Source: an uncultured Carnobacterium sp.
GTDB lineage: Bacteria > Bacillota > Bacilli > Lactobacillales > Aerococcaceae
DNA length: 13,420 nt
Assembly (NCBI GenBank): GCA_937967765.1
Contig: CALCML010000076.1
Span: 1-13,420, forward strand
Direction of reading: 5' to 3'
Part shown: positions 6,609 through 13,420 of the stretch, in pieces
How the letters are laid out: every line of letters begins with the position of its first letter
Numbering within the stretch: position 1 is the first letter of the stretch
Program-made: the position numbers and the translations under genes
Notes under the pieces: model-generated
Database searches by the model: none
What the model was told of the DNA's origin: nothing
The model's input: the letters and a program-made list of their open reading frames with translations, nothing else

Positions 6609-9530
6609 TTATTTTGTTAAGTTACGGATGTTTTTGAAGATGTCTTTATGGTTTTCAATCTTCGTATCATTTCCGATAACGACAAACGCGTTTTGGTCCA
6701 TGATGGCTTTCATCGTTGGAGCGTATGCGCGTACCTTTTCAGGAGTGACCGCTAAGATTTCATCGCGGAACTGTTGCACTTTCTCTTGTGTCAAATGAGT
6801 GAAGTAACGCGTAAACGCTACTGCCCCTTTTTGAGCCGCAGAAAGTGGACGGTCAATCGTACTGAAAGTCCCAATCAAGTTCTTTTCAAACTCCGCTTCA
6901 GATAAGTTGAAGTTTTCTAAGTATTCCACTTGTCCATCATATCGTTCGAGCGTTTCAACAATATTCGGGTCGCGGTAAGAAAGACCTGCGACATCCCCTT
7001 TATCGGTAATCACACTCATACCGCCGTATGCCCCACCTTGAACACGAACCGTATTCCATAAGTAATCAAGTCCTAGAACGGATTTCAAGAATAAGTTCAT
7101 GCCGCTCACTGGAACACCAAGAAGCGTTTGGTTATATCCTTTTGCGACATAGTTGATTTCTTGCGCTGTCTTGAATCCTTCGTTTAATACTTCCACTGGA
7201 TTCGTGAAGGCTTGTTTTTCAACTTTGTGAGTCCCAAGATGCTTGAAGAAGTCCTCTGACACTTGTTTGAAGTGGTCGAAGTCAACTTTGCTTCCGACAA
7301 AGGTTGCCACTAATTGGTCTGTTGTTAAAATGGTTTCTAACACAGCTTTCAAGCGGTCAATAAACGCTTGAGGGTTCGCATCAAAACCAGCGACCACATC
7401 GCAAATGAAGTCGTAGTAGTCGATTCCTTCAAGCGATTGTAGGTATTTCGCTCCTTCGTAGTAGTAAGATTCTAAACGACGAAGTGCCGCCACGTGAGAC
7501 CCATAGTTGAAGTTCATCTCAAGGTCTGCTTTCACATTGAGTAAGAGCTCTTTGATTTTCTCCACATCATCTAGGTTTGAACGATGAACTACTTCTTCAA
7601 TCAAGCTTAAGAGTTGTGGTTGGTATTCAGACAAGGCCTTGCCGCTCACTGTGAATTTAGGATAGTAGATGTTGTCCGCTACCGATTCCGTGATGACCGT
7701 CGCGTTTGTGCCGATGCCTCCAGTGTAGAAGTCGATTTCTGTGCTGAGGGCTTCGTCTGTGAAGTTTTCGGTTCCGACTTCCCCTAGTACTTCTGTTAAG
7801 AAGGCCACGACTGGAATATCTTCTGTCTTCACGCCTGATAAATCGAAGTAATATTTCACGTAAGAAATGCCGGCTGTGAAGTCTTCATAATGTAAGAAGG
7901 TTGGTTTGCCTTCTGATGCTTCCACTGTTAATGGGAGTGGTTTTACTTCGCGGTCGATATCTTCAATCGAGAGTTTTGGTAATTTCGCCAAATCCTCTTC
8001 CTTATCTGGAGTCGTTTGACGTTCGAGAAGTTGTTGCGTTTGTTCCACTAAAGCTGCCACTTCTTCGTCAGACAATGACGCTTTATACGCTGCTAACTCT
8101 TCTTTCAACGCTTCGTCTTTGCGGTCTCCTAGTCCTGGTTCTGGCGCTAACGTGATAACTGCTGCATGCGTATTGTCGAGTAATGTTGTTTGGATTAAAC
8201 GTTCGAAATAGCCGTTTGCCATTTCTTCTTGCATCTTATCTAACACGCGTTGGTATTCAAACGTTGCGAATACATCCCCGCCGTATAACCAGCTTGTAAG
8301 TGAGTTCAATGAATACAAAATTCCTTTTGGAGTTGCTCCTTCTAGCGCTGTTAATTCTTTATAACGGAACGCTGCTTTATTCAGAGCTGCTTGAATCGCT
8401 TTTTGCGGAATGCCTTCTGCCACTAAACGTTTCAACTCGTTTTCGATGATGGAAACAAATTGTTCTTTGGCTTCTGGATTCGTATCTTTTAGGACGATTT
8501 CAAAAATTGGTGAGTAGGTTGCTGCCCCAAATCCACCGGATACATCTGAACCAAGGCCTGATTTCAAGAGAGCTTTCTTAATTGGAGCCGTGTTAGACCC
8601 AAGAAGGAGTTCATCTAATACGCCAAGCGCGATGAGTTCTTCAGAGTTGGTTCCCTTACCAGCGGCCCAAATGTACGCTAAGAGCGATTTGTTTTCAGTA
8701 GGCTCGTCTTTAGAAATTGAGAATGGCGCTTCTAATTCGCGACGCGCTTCGAACGGCTCTTGTTCCACAGACTCGAATGCGTAGTCTTTTGCTTCAAACG
8801 CATCGAAGTACTCTGTTAATTGCGCGAACGCTGTGTCTAAGTCTAAATTTCCGTAAAGCGTCACACGCGCATTGCTTGGGTGATAGTACTTGTCATGGAA
8901 CGCCACAAACTCTTCTTGCGTTAACGAAGGAATCGCAGCAGGCATCCCACCAGAAATATGTTTGTAGACCGTATCTGGGAATAACGTTGGTTCAAACAGA
9001 CGGTATAATTCAGAGTCCGCTTGTGAGAATGCCCCACGCATTTCGTTATACACTACACCTTTATAAATCAATTCATCCTCAGCGTTTTCAAGGTGATAGT
9101 GCCATCCTTCTTGCATCAAGATTTGTGGATCGTGCTTGAAGTTTGGATAGAATACCGCATCTAAGTACACAGACATCAAGTTGTTGAAGTCTTTTTGGTT
9201 ACGAGACGATACGGGATAAACCGTCTTATCCGAATAAGTCATCGCATTTAAGAATGTATTCAGTGAACCTTTTAATAATTCTACGAATGGCTCTTTGGAT
9301 GGATATTTCTTCGAACCATTTAACACAGAGTGCTCGATAATATGCGCAATCCCGTTATCATTATACGGTGGCGTACGGAACGCAATATTGAACGCCTTAT
9401 TATCGTCTTCATTCTCAAGGTATAAGACCTCTGCGCCAGTCTTATCATGTTTGTACAAATAACCTACAGAACGAATATCTGGTAAGTCTCTTTTTTCAAC
9501 TAAAGAGTACCCTTTAAAATTCTTTGTCAT
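6609..9530 (-). CDS. M16C (presequence-protease/PreP-type) zinc metallopeptidase
   Basis: A 973-residue single-chain member of M16C, the full length for the PreP/Cym1 branch, which closes as a two-half clamshell around short peptides. The inverted zinc motif HIIEH is at 63-67 (His63, Glu66, His67), with the distal zinc ligand Glu163 in VVYNEMRGAFSQ. The C-terminal half has the substrate-binding Arg/Tyr segment VRVQGGAYGGM near residue 830. The middle (about 460-730) corresponds to the M16C-associated region. No signal peptide, so probably a cytoplasmic peptidase that degrades oligopeptides; the natural substrate is inferred from the family. The ATG at 9530 has AAGGAGG closely upstream. Single gene between two terminators. 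Confidence 0.93.
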   Translation of the reverse strand: MTKNFKGYSLVEKRDLPDIRSVGYLYKHDKTGAEVLYLENEDDNKAFNIAFRTPPYNDNGIAHIIEHSVLNGSKKYPSKEPFVELLKGSLNTFLNAMTYSDKTVYPVSSRNQKDFNNLMSVYLDAVFYPNFKHDPQILMQEGWHYHLENAEDELIYKGVVYNEMRGAFSQADSELYRLFEPTLFPDTVYKHISGGMPAAIPSLTQEEFVAFHDKYYHPSNARVTLYGNLDLDTAFAQLTEYFDAFEAKDYAFESVEQEPFEARRELEAPFSISKDEPTENKSLLAYIWAAGKGTNSEELIALGVLDELLLGSNTAPIKKALLKSGLGSDVSGGFGAATYSPIFEIVLKDTNPEAKEQFVSIIENELKRLVAEGIPQKAIQAALNKAAFRYKELTALEGATPKGILYSLNSLTSWLYGGDVFATFEYQRVLDKMQEEMANGYFERLIQTTLLDNTHAAVITLAPEPGLGDRKDEALKEELAAYKASLSDEEVAALVEQTQQLLERQTTPDKEEDLAKLPKLSIEDIDREVKPLPLTVEASEGKPTFLHYEDFTAGISYVKYYFDLSGVKTEDIPVVAFLTEVLGEVGTENFTDEALSTEIDFYTGGIGTNATVITESVADNIYYPKFTVSGKALSEYQPQLLSLIEEVVHRSNLDDVEKIKELLLNVKADLEMNFNYGSHVAALRRLESYYYEGAKYLQSLEGIDYYDFICDVVAGFDANPQAFIDRLKAVLETILTTDQLVATFVGSKVDFDHFKQVSEDFFKHLGTHKVEKQAFTNPVEVLNEGFKTAQEINYVAKGYNQTLLGVPVSGMNLFLKSVLGLDYLWNTVRVQGGAYGGMSVITDKGDVAGLSYRDPNIVETLERYDGQVEYLENFNLSEAEFEKNLIGTFSTIDRPLSAAQKGAVAFTRYFTHLTQEKVQQFRDEILAVTPEKVRAYAPTMKAIMDQNAFVVIGNDTKIENHKDIFKNIRNLTK

Positions 9531-9558
9531 AAAATTCCTCCTTCAAGGGTTTTCACCC

Positions 9559-9564
9559 ATTCTA
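9559..9564 (-). promoter_or_regulatory. Possible -10 element of the M16C peptidase gene
   Basis: Minus strand TAGAAT, 28 bp before the start codon. No convincing -35 box is seen 16-18 bp further upstream, so this is a weak assignment. Confidence 0.35.
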
Positions 9565-9610
9565 CCACTTTTAGCGCAAAAAAAGAAGATAAGGGGGCTG
9601 CTTCAACTAT

Positions 9611-9657
9611 AAAATAAAAAACTCAAAATCCACTTATCACAGTGAATGTTGAGTTTT
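9611..9657 (-). terminator. Terminator after the XRE-regulator module
   Basis: Read on the minus strand, a 16-nt arm (9642-9657) pairs with 9618-9633 with one mismatch and one G-U, then TTTATTTT follows. It closes the two-gene XRE module about 60 bp after its last stop codon and insulates the M16C gene from it. Confidence 0.8.
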
Positions 9658-9717
9658 AGGCATGTTGAACTAAGAATCTTATAAATCTGGATATTATGGA
9701 TTTAATAGAGTTATTAA

Positions 9718-10014
9718 CTAAAATGTCTTCTCTTTCAGCTTAATCTCAATCTCATATCCATTTTGTCGAGCTAATTCCACAAGCGTCATAATAGTTGGAT
9801 TATGATGTCCTGCTTCTAATCTTGCTAAATAGGCTCTCTTTACATCTAACTTCTCAGCAAATTCTTCCTGTGTTAATTGATGATTTACCCGTAATTGAAT
9901 CGTTCTCAGCGCTACTTTTAGAAGAGAAACTTCTCTAAGTAAGTCTTCTTCGAAATTAGGGTAAATCGATGAGAACTTCATGAACTTTCTTGTTAAATAA
10001 GAAGTCACTACCAT
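9718..10014 (-). CDS. XRE-family helix-turn-helix protein (antitoxin- or controller-like)
   Basis: A 98-aa DNA-binding protein. The HTH_3 domain lies at about residues 46-82: LTQEEFAEKLDVKRAYLARL followed by EAGHHNPTIMTLVELARQ, the usual layout of XRE repressors and HigA-type antitoxins. Its reading frame overlaps the preceding gene by 59 bp, so the two are co-expressed. The start is uncertain: the ATG at 10014 has AAGGGG only 3 nt away, while a second ATG at 9981 (protein MKFSSIYPNFEEDLL) has a weak site; 9981 would give 87 aa. It probably binds the palindrome ahead of the operon (inference). Alternative roles are control of the adjacent restriction system or plain autorepression. Confidence 0.8.
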   Translation of the reverse strand: MVVTSYLTRKFMKFSSIYPNFEEDLLREVSLLKVALRTIQLRVNHQLTQEEFAEKLDVKRAYLARLEAGHHNPTIMTLVELARQNGYEIEIKLKEKTF

Positions 10015-10216
10015 CCACCCCTTCTTTAGTCCTTGATACAGGTATTTTCAAACAATGTTTCCCTTTATAATAGCATCCCCATTTTTCGAGCAATTCTGGC
10101 GTCACGCCTTCATCTTCTAAGATTTTATAGACTGCTGCCAATTTAATCATCTCGCTGTATTCAAGCGTCTCTAAACGATCCACTTTCTTTTTATCAACCC
10201 TATATTTCTTACCCAT
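9956..10216 (-). CDS. Small protein of unknown function, partner of the XRE gene
   Basis: An 86-aa basic protein that I do not recognise. It has a helical, charged N-terminal half (MGKKYRVDKKKVDRLETLEY) and a C-terminal half with WGCYYKGKHCLKIPVSR and a hydrophobic end (KVHEVLIDLP). No signal peptide or membrane segment. The open frame reaches 10249, but that upstream part runs into the palindrome. AAGGAGG (10225-10231) with an 8-nt spacer fixes the start at 10216. It is the first gene of a two-gene unit ahead of, and overlapping, an XRE gene, the gene order of HigBA-like toxin-antitoxin pairs. It lacks a clear RelE/HigB signature, so a toxin role is only a hypothesis. Confidence 0.7.
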   Translation of the reverse strand: MGKKYRVDKKKVDRLETLEYSEMIKLAAVYKILEDEGVTPELLEKWGCYYKGKHCLKIPVSRTKEGVDGSDFLFNKKVHEVLIDLP

Positions 10217-10238
10217 ACCTATTACCTCCTTATGACCT

Positions 10239-10278
10239 AAATGTAACATATAAGTTACGTAACTTATATGTTACATTT
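10239..10278. promoter_or_regulatory. Perfect 40-bp palindrome, probable operator of the XRE module
   Basis: Positions 10239-10258 are the exact reverse complement of 10259-10278. Each half is itself a smaller dyad, GTAAC-N6-GTTAC, so two identical operator-like half-units sit back to back with their centres 16 bp apart. It lies just before the AAGGAGG of the 86-aa gene, where its promoter must be. It has no U-tract toward the module and no plus-strand gene ahead of it, so an operator fits better than a terminator. Confidence 0.7.
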
Positions 10279-10302
10279 TGCTTTTTTCTAGTACTATTTT
10301 GC

Positions 10303-10345
10303 TAAAAAAAAGACTTACAAAGGATACTTGTTCCTTCGTAAGTCT
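10303..10345 (-). terminator. Terminator after the methyltransferase gene
   Basis: On the minus strand, arm 10332-10345 pairs with 10311-10324 over 14 positions with one mismatch, closing on a 7-nt loop and followed by eight T residues. It ends the restriction-modification unit 17 bp after the methylase stop and separates it from the XRE module. Confidence 0.92.
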
Positions 10346-10361
10346 AAATAATTATTTGGGA

Positions 10362-11696
10362 TTAAATCATTTTTGCCATTCCGATACCGATACGTTCCAC
10401 AATGGACGTAACTAGCGCATTCCCCATAAAGAAATAACGCATACGATCGTTCACTTCGCTCACTGTCCCGTCAGATAGTTTCTTGTATTTTGTCCAATCA
10501 CAAGGAAAACATTGTAATAACTCTGCTTCGTTTGGAGTTAATAGTCGGAACTGATTGCCTTCTTTTAAGAAGTGCGTTGAACGGTTCACACTACCTTCAC
10601 TTGTAAGCATTGTACGTCCTGGTAATGAGAGGTCATCTGTTTCGCTCATTCCACCTTCAGAGAAGATATAAGTAAATCCTTCTTCTGTAGTACGTTCAAT
10701 CTTCTTTGGTCCACGCAAGTATTTGAATTTCTTAATCTTATCTTCGTCCTGAATCACATAGTTTTGAATATATTCTTGATAAGCTTCCTCACCATGTTTT
10801 TCAACATAATACTCTTTAGCTTTTTGAACTACTTCTCCTAAAGTCATTGCTTTTTCGAGTACAGGAGTTGTATCAATAGTGTAATAAATACCATCTTTCA
10901 TCAAACCTGTGTTCCAAACTTTTCCAGTAAAGTTATTCGAAATATCCACAATATACTCTTCAGAATGCGCATCTAGCTCACTAAGTTTTTCTGTATAGAC
11001 ACGATTCTTATTCGCACTTTTTTCAACAGGAAACTGCTTTGCAAAAAGACCTTTTTTATAAATATACGACTCGAATGATTCTGGTGATAAATCTTTAATG
11101 CCATGTTTTTTGTCGAAAGCTGAGTCGTTTTTATAAATAAAGAAGAACACGCGACGACGTCTTTGAGGTGCTCCGTAATCTGCCGCATTAATTACACGCC
11201 ATTCAACGGTATACCCCAATTGATTGAACGCTCCGAGCATAATCGCAAAATCACGTCCACGTTGTTTAGACGGTGATTTCAATAGTCGATCCACATTTTC
11301 AAGAATAAGATATTCTGGTTTGATATGATTCACTGCTCGAATAATCTCCCAGAAAAGAACTCCTTTTTTACCTTCGATACCCATTTCGTGCTTTTTACTG
11401 CGCGCTACTGAGTAATCTTGACATGGAAACCCGCCAACAATCATATTCACACCATTTGCCTTCATTTCATCGAAATACTCTGATGAAACTTGCATGATGT
11501 CTTCATTACTATGATTGATTTTTGGGTAGTTGTATACTCCAACTTCAAACGCATCTTGCGCTTTTCGACTAGGTTCAAATTGGTTCGTATCAGTCACTTG
11601 GAAAAATTTTTTATTTAATTTTTTGTTAGCCTCATCGAGCCCAACGATAAATCCCCCAACGCCATCAAACATTGAGAATACTTTAAGATTTGACAT
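10362..11696 (-). CDS. C5-cytosine DNA methyltransferase of a Sau3AI-type R-M system
   Basis: Cytoplasmic enzyme placing a methyl group from AdoMet on cytosine C5. It has 444 aa and all main motifs: I, FSMFDGVGGF (7-16); IV, GGFPCQDYS with catalytic Cys92; VI, ENV (133-135); VIII, QRRRRV (178-183); IX, RLLTPNEAELLQCFP; X, FMGNALVTSIVERIG. A target recognition region lies between VIII and IX (about 195-385). From its neighbour, the target should be GATC with the cytosine methylated, as in M.Sau3AI; this is inference. The frame is open to 11717, but AAAGAGG (11702-11708) with a 5-nt spacer places the start at 11696. It follows the endonuclease gene by 74 bp and has its own promoter. Confidence 0.93.
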   Translation of the reverse strand: MSNLKVFSMFDGVGGFIVGLDEANKKLNKKFFQVTDTNQFEPSRKAQDAFEVGVYNYPKINHSNEDIMQVSSEYFDEMKANGVNMIVGGFPCQDYSVARSKKHEMGIEGKKGVLFWEIIRAVNHIKPEYLILENVDRLLKSPSKQRGRDFAIMLGAFNQLGYTVEWRVINAADYGAPQRRRRVFFFIYKNDSAFDKKHGIKDLSPESFESYIYKKGLFAKQFPVEKSANKNRVYTEKLSELDAHSEEYIVDISNNFTGKVWNTGLMKDGIYYTIDTTPVLEKAMTLGEVVQKAKEYYVEKHGEEAYQEYIQNYVIQDEDKIKKFKYLRGPKKIERTTEEGFTYIFSEGGMSETDDLSLPGRTMLTSEGSVNRSTHFLKEGNQFRLLTPNEAELLQCFPCDWTKYKKLSDGTVSEVNDRMRYFFMGNALVTSIVERIGIGMAKMI

Positions 11697-11733
11697 GATT
11701 ACCTCTTTCATTTTCATCCAAAATTTCTCTATT

Positions 11734-11762
11734 ACTATATCATGAATTCAATATTTGATCAA
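11734..11762 (-). promoter_or_regulatory. Methyltransferase promoter with GATC inside the -35 box
   Basis: Minus strand TTGATC (11757-11762), exactly 17 bp, then TATAGT (11734-11739): 4/6 and 5/6 to consensus, 38 bp before the methylase start. The -35 hexamer contains GATC at 11757-11760, the expected target of the system, so methylation could change promoter strength. Confidence 0.65.
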
Positions 11763-11770
11763 CTGATTTG

Positions 11771-13261
11771 CTAATCCCACTCACCACGTAAAATTTCTTG
11801 TAAGAACTTCTTAGGCATCCAGAATGAATGCTTCGTAATTCTTCGTCCATCGGGCAATGGATTCGTATCTGAGAGCTTCCCTTTTCCGACAAAGACATCT
11901 TTTTCAATCTCGTAATAAGAATTTGAAGCATGAATTTTTGTAAATAAGAATGGATTCGCTTGACTCTGCGGGAAATTAGTCGATACTCCCTTATCCGACT
12001 GCGTTAACTGTACCCCGTCATTAATAATTCTACGTGTTTCGTTCCATACGCGTTGTGCTTCATCTAATAATCGTTCAGGGAATCCCCAGAACTTCACTTG
12101 ATCTAAAACATATTCTCCGGGAGCTTCTTCCTTAAATACGACAAACATATAACGTTTATCACAAATTTCTTGGAAAACATGAGACTCTTCCCAATTATCA
12201 TTTTGTGCTAACTCAATAAAATCATACACCTTAAACGGAGAGTCTTCTTTAGGAAGGTCATCCTTATTTACTCGAATGACTCTCAGATTCATATTTGCTT
12301 TTTGAAACTCTTGTGTATTTTCAAGGTCTCCAGTCAGTCCAATCATTTTTCTGATGAGTAAACTATTTTTAGATTTGGAACGTACAGGAACATCAAACGC
12401 ATCATATAAGTCTTCCGCTTTCCATCCTTTATACTTCAAAATCTTTTCTTCAATAAGTTGAGTAAAAGTTTTCTTCGTACCTTTTGCAGTGGCTAAGACA
12501 CTCTCTTGTTCATGACTAGCAAAGATTTTGTGATTAATTAAATACGTCATGTAACTAGACTTTAATTCCCACGCTCGTTGTTTCGCCATCACATCACTAA
12601 ACGGTTGTTTTTTCCAGTCTTTCCCTTTACCGGCTCCTTTTGTACAAGTGGATAAATAGTTCCCATCCGATTCTGATAATTCGTGAGCTCGTCCCTCTTT
12701 AATTTTCTGAGTGATTCGAGCATAGTCATCTAAAATGACATTCATATCTTCCTCGAACCATTCAAATAGGAACACTTTTTCAATCATATAATCATAAAGC
12801 GTTTGTTCCGGAATCAAACCATTATAAAACAATAAAAGCATTTTTGAGCACTTTTTCCACAAATGAGATTGATAGAAATCATCTAGATTCTCTTCGAAAT
12901 AATTAATAATCGTTAAGACTAATCTTTCTTTTGCGGAAATAGTCCCATTCTTATTGACTTTGAATGGAGTCACCTTAAGCTCTACTCCAATTTCTTCAAA
13001 GTCAGCTGCAGCATTACTATTAGGATGATAACCAAAGAAATACTGTTCTATATAGTTCCCATACTGCCCCTTTGAAGATGGCTTAATCTCTTTTTTCTCA
13101 TACTCATTGGCTTCTTGATTTTGAAAATCGTCGTATGTCTTATACTCCGCCTCATCATATTCTTTTAAAATATCTGAGAATTTTCGGTTGAGGATTTTTT
13201 CAGAATACTGAATAACCTCTTCTAAATTTGTATTATCATAATTAAACAGTTCTTGTCCCAT
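11771..13261 (-). CDS. Sau3AI-family type II restriction endonuclease
   Basis: DNA endonuclease of 496 aa, close to the roughly 490 aa of Sau3AI. The N-terminal MutH-like catalytic domain has the D-x6-E-x-K signature: Asp87, Glu94, Lys96 in ADFEEIGVELKVTPFK, followed by SAKERLVLTIINY. Further Sau3AI-like blocks are GRAHELSESDGNYLSTCTKG (190-209) and AKQRAWELKSSYMTYL (226-241). The second half (about 265-496) corresponds to the catalytically silent MutH-like domain that binds a second site in Sau3AI. The expected target is unmethylated GATC (family inference). The ATG at 13261 has GGGAGA at a 7-nt spacer. It is intact, the first gene of the R-M pair, and more A/T-rich to the eye than gor or the M16 gene, which fits acquisition by transfer. 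Confidence 0.93.
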   Translation of the reverse strand: MGQELFNYDNTNLEEVIQYSEKILNRKFSDILKEYDEAEYKTYDDFQNQEANEYEKKEIKPSSKGQYGNYIEQYFFGYHPNSNAAADFEEIGVELKVTPFKVNKNGTISAKERLVLTIINYFEENLDDFYQSHLWKKCSKMLLLFYNGLIPEQTLYDYMIEKVFLFEWFEEDMNVILDDYARITQKIKEGRAHELSESDGNYLSTCTKGAGKGKDWKKQPFSDVMAKQRAWELKSSYMTYLINHKIFASHEQESVLATAKGTKKTFTQLIEEKILKYKGWKAEDLYDAFDVPVRSKSKNSLLIRKMIGLTGDLENTQEFQKANMNLRVIRVNKDDLPKEDSPFKVYDFIELAQNDNWEESHVFQEICDKRYMFVVFKEEAPGEYVLDQVKFWGFPERLLDEAQRVWNETRRIINDGVQLTQSDKGVSTNFPQSQANPFLFTKIHASNSYYEIEKDVFVGKGKLSDTNPLPDGRRITKHSFWMPKKFLQEILRGEWD

Positions 13262-13278
13262 ACACTTATCTCCCTTAT

Positions 13279-13306
13279 TGTAGTTTTATTGTACATGAAA
13301 ACTACA
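13279..13306. promoter_or_regulatory. Inverted repeat over the endonuclease promoter (-10 TACAAT)
   Basis: TGTAGTTTT (13279-13287) and AAAACTACA (13298-13306) are exact reverse complements around a 10-nt spacer. The spacer holds the best -10 for the endonuclease, minus-strand TACAAT (13288-13293); its -35 is weak. A dyad covering the -10 and start point, about 18 bp before the start codon, looks like an operator. The binding protein is unknown, and the repeat differs from the GTAAC dyads of the XRE module. Confidence 0.5.
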
Positions 13307-13323
13307 GCAACATAAATAAAAAA

Positions 13324-13351
13324 ATAATCACCAGCTAATACTGGTGATTAT
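13324..13351 (-). terminator. Terminator of the gene entering from the right edge
   Basis: Minus strand ATAATCACCAG/CTGGTGATTAT, an 11-bp perfect stem with a 6-nt loop, followed on the minus strand by a run of T residues. It ends an upstream minus-strand gene and separates it from the R-M operon. Confidence 0.85.
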
Positions 13352-13373
13352 CTCCTTCAACATTTACTCTCCC

Positions 13374-13420
13374 CTAATTCGTTCCCATGCTCATGGTTTC
13401 TGGTAAGGTGCTGCCGCCGT
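13374..13420 (-). CDS. Probable 3' end of a gene running off the right edge
   Basis: One minus-strand frame reads GGSTLPETMSMGTN and then TAG at 13374-13376, 22 bp before a strong terminator. Only 14 residues are visible, so no product can be named. A second frame stays open to a TGA nearer the terminator but gives an unlikely residue mix (RRQHLTRNHEHGN). The position supports a gene end here; the choice of frame is tentative. Confidence 0.4.
   Translation of the reverse strand, partial: GGSTLPETMSMGTN

Noticed and set aside
7901-9139. Plus-strand frames opposite the M16C gene
   Set aside because: Antisense shadows of a well-supported 973-codon gene, with low-complexity leucine/serine composition.
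9956-10216. Naming the 86-aa protein HigB
   Set aside because: Gene order fits, but I see no RelE/HigB motif, so a name would be invented.
10239-10278. 40-bp palindrome as a transcription terminator
   Set aside because: It lies in front of the module's ribosome site, not after a gene, has no T-run toward the module, and no plus-strand gene precedes it.
11740-11931. Minus-strand 63-codon frame between the endonuclease and methylase
   Set aside because: It overlaps the end of the endonuclease gene in another frame and covers the methylase promoter; no ribosome site seen.
1-13420. CRISPR array, transposase, integrase or group II intron
   Set aside because: No regularly spaced repeats and no such protein on either strand.

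Overview
The window looks like a chromosomal stretch from a low-to-middle G+C Firmicute, probably of the order Lactobacillales. The clues are a Gram-positive type glutathione reductase, a YdcK-like SprT protein, a tRNA-Leu without an encoded CCA, strong GGAGG-type ribosome sites and U-tracted hairpin terminators. A finer placement (Granulicatella, Carnobacterium or Aerococcus relatives) would be a guess.

Layout, left to right. (1) 1-1185, minus: most of trkA, the K+ uptake regulatory subunit, cut by the left edge. Divergent from it are a small SprT-family gene (1308-1742), tRNA-Leu(GAG) (1779-1861) and a terminator. (2) 1955-2136: a compactly folded, gene-free stretch downstream of glutathione reductase (gor, 2137-3486, minus). 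(3) 3547-3939: a gene-free stretch dominated by a roughly 195-nt, multi-branched inverted repeat (3585-3779), the most striking unexplained structure here. (4) 3940-5180, minus: gpmA (phosphoglycerate mutase), coupled to a small C39-like cysteine-peptidase-fold protein. (5) 5352-6548, plus: a Wzy/WaaL-like (O-antigen ligase family) membrane protein. (6) 6609-9530, minus: a 973-residue M16C (PreP-type) zinc metallopeptidase. (7) 9718-10216, minus: a two-gene module (unknown 86-aa protein plus XRE/HTH protein) whose leader carries a perfect 40-bp palindrome. (8) 10362-13261, minus: a complete type II restriction-modification system, with a Sau3AI-family endonuclease followed by a C5-cytosine methyltransferase. 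(9) A terminator and probably the last codons of another minus-strand gene at the right edge.

Sections 7-9 look like an accessory defence island set between housekeeping genes, and they read visibly richer in A/T. The endonuclease belongs to the family that cuts GATC and the methylase should protect the same site. The methylase has its own near-consensus promoter whose -35 hexamer contains a GATC, so the enzyme could sense its own methylation state. An inverted repeat also covers the -10 of the endonuclease promoter. The neighbouring XRE module has the layout of a toxin-antitoxin or controller unit, but its first gene is not recognised. Sections 1-6 are ordinary metabolism, ion transport, redox and envelope functions in short transcription units.
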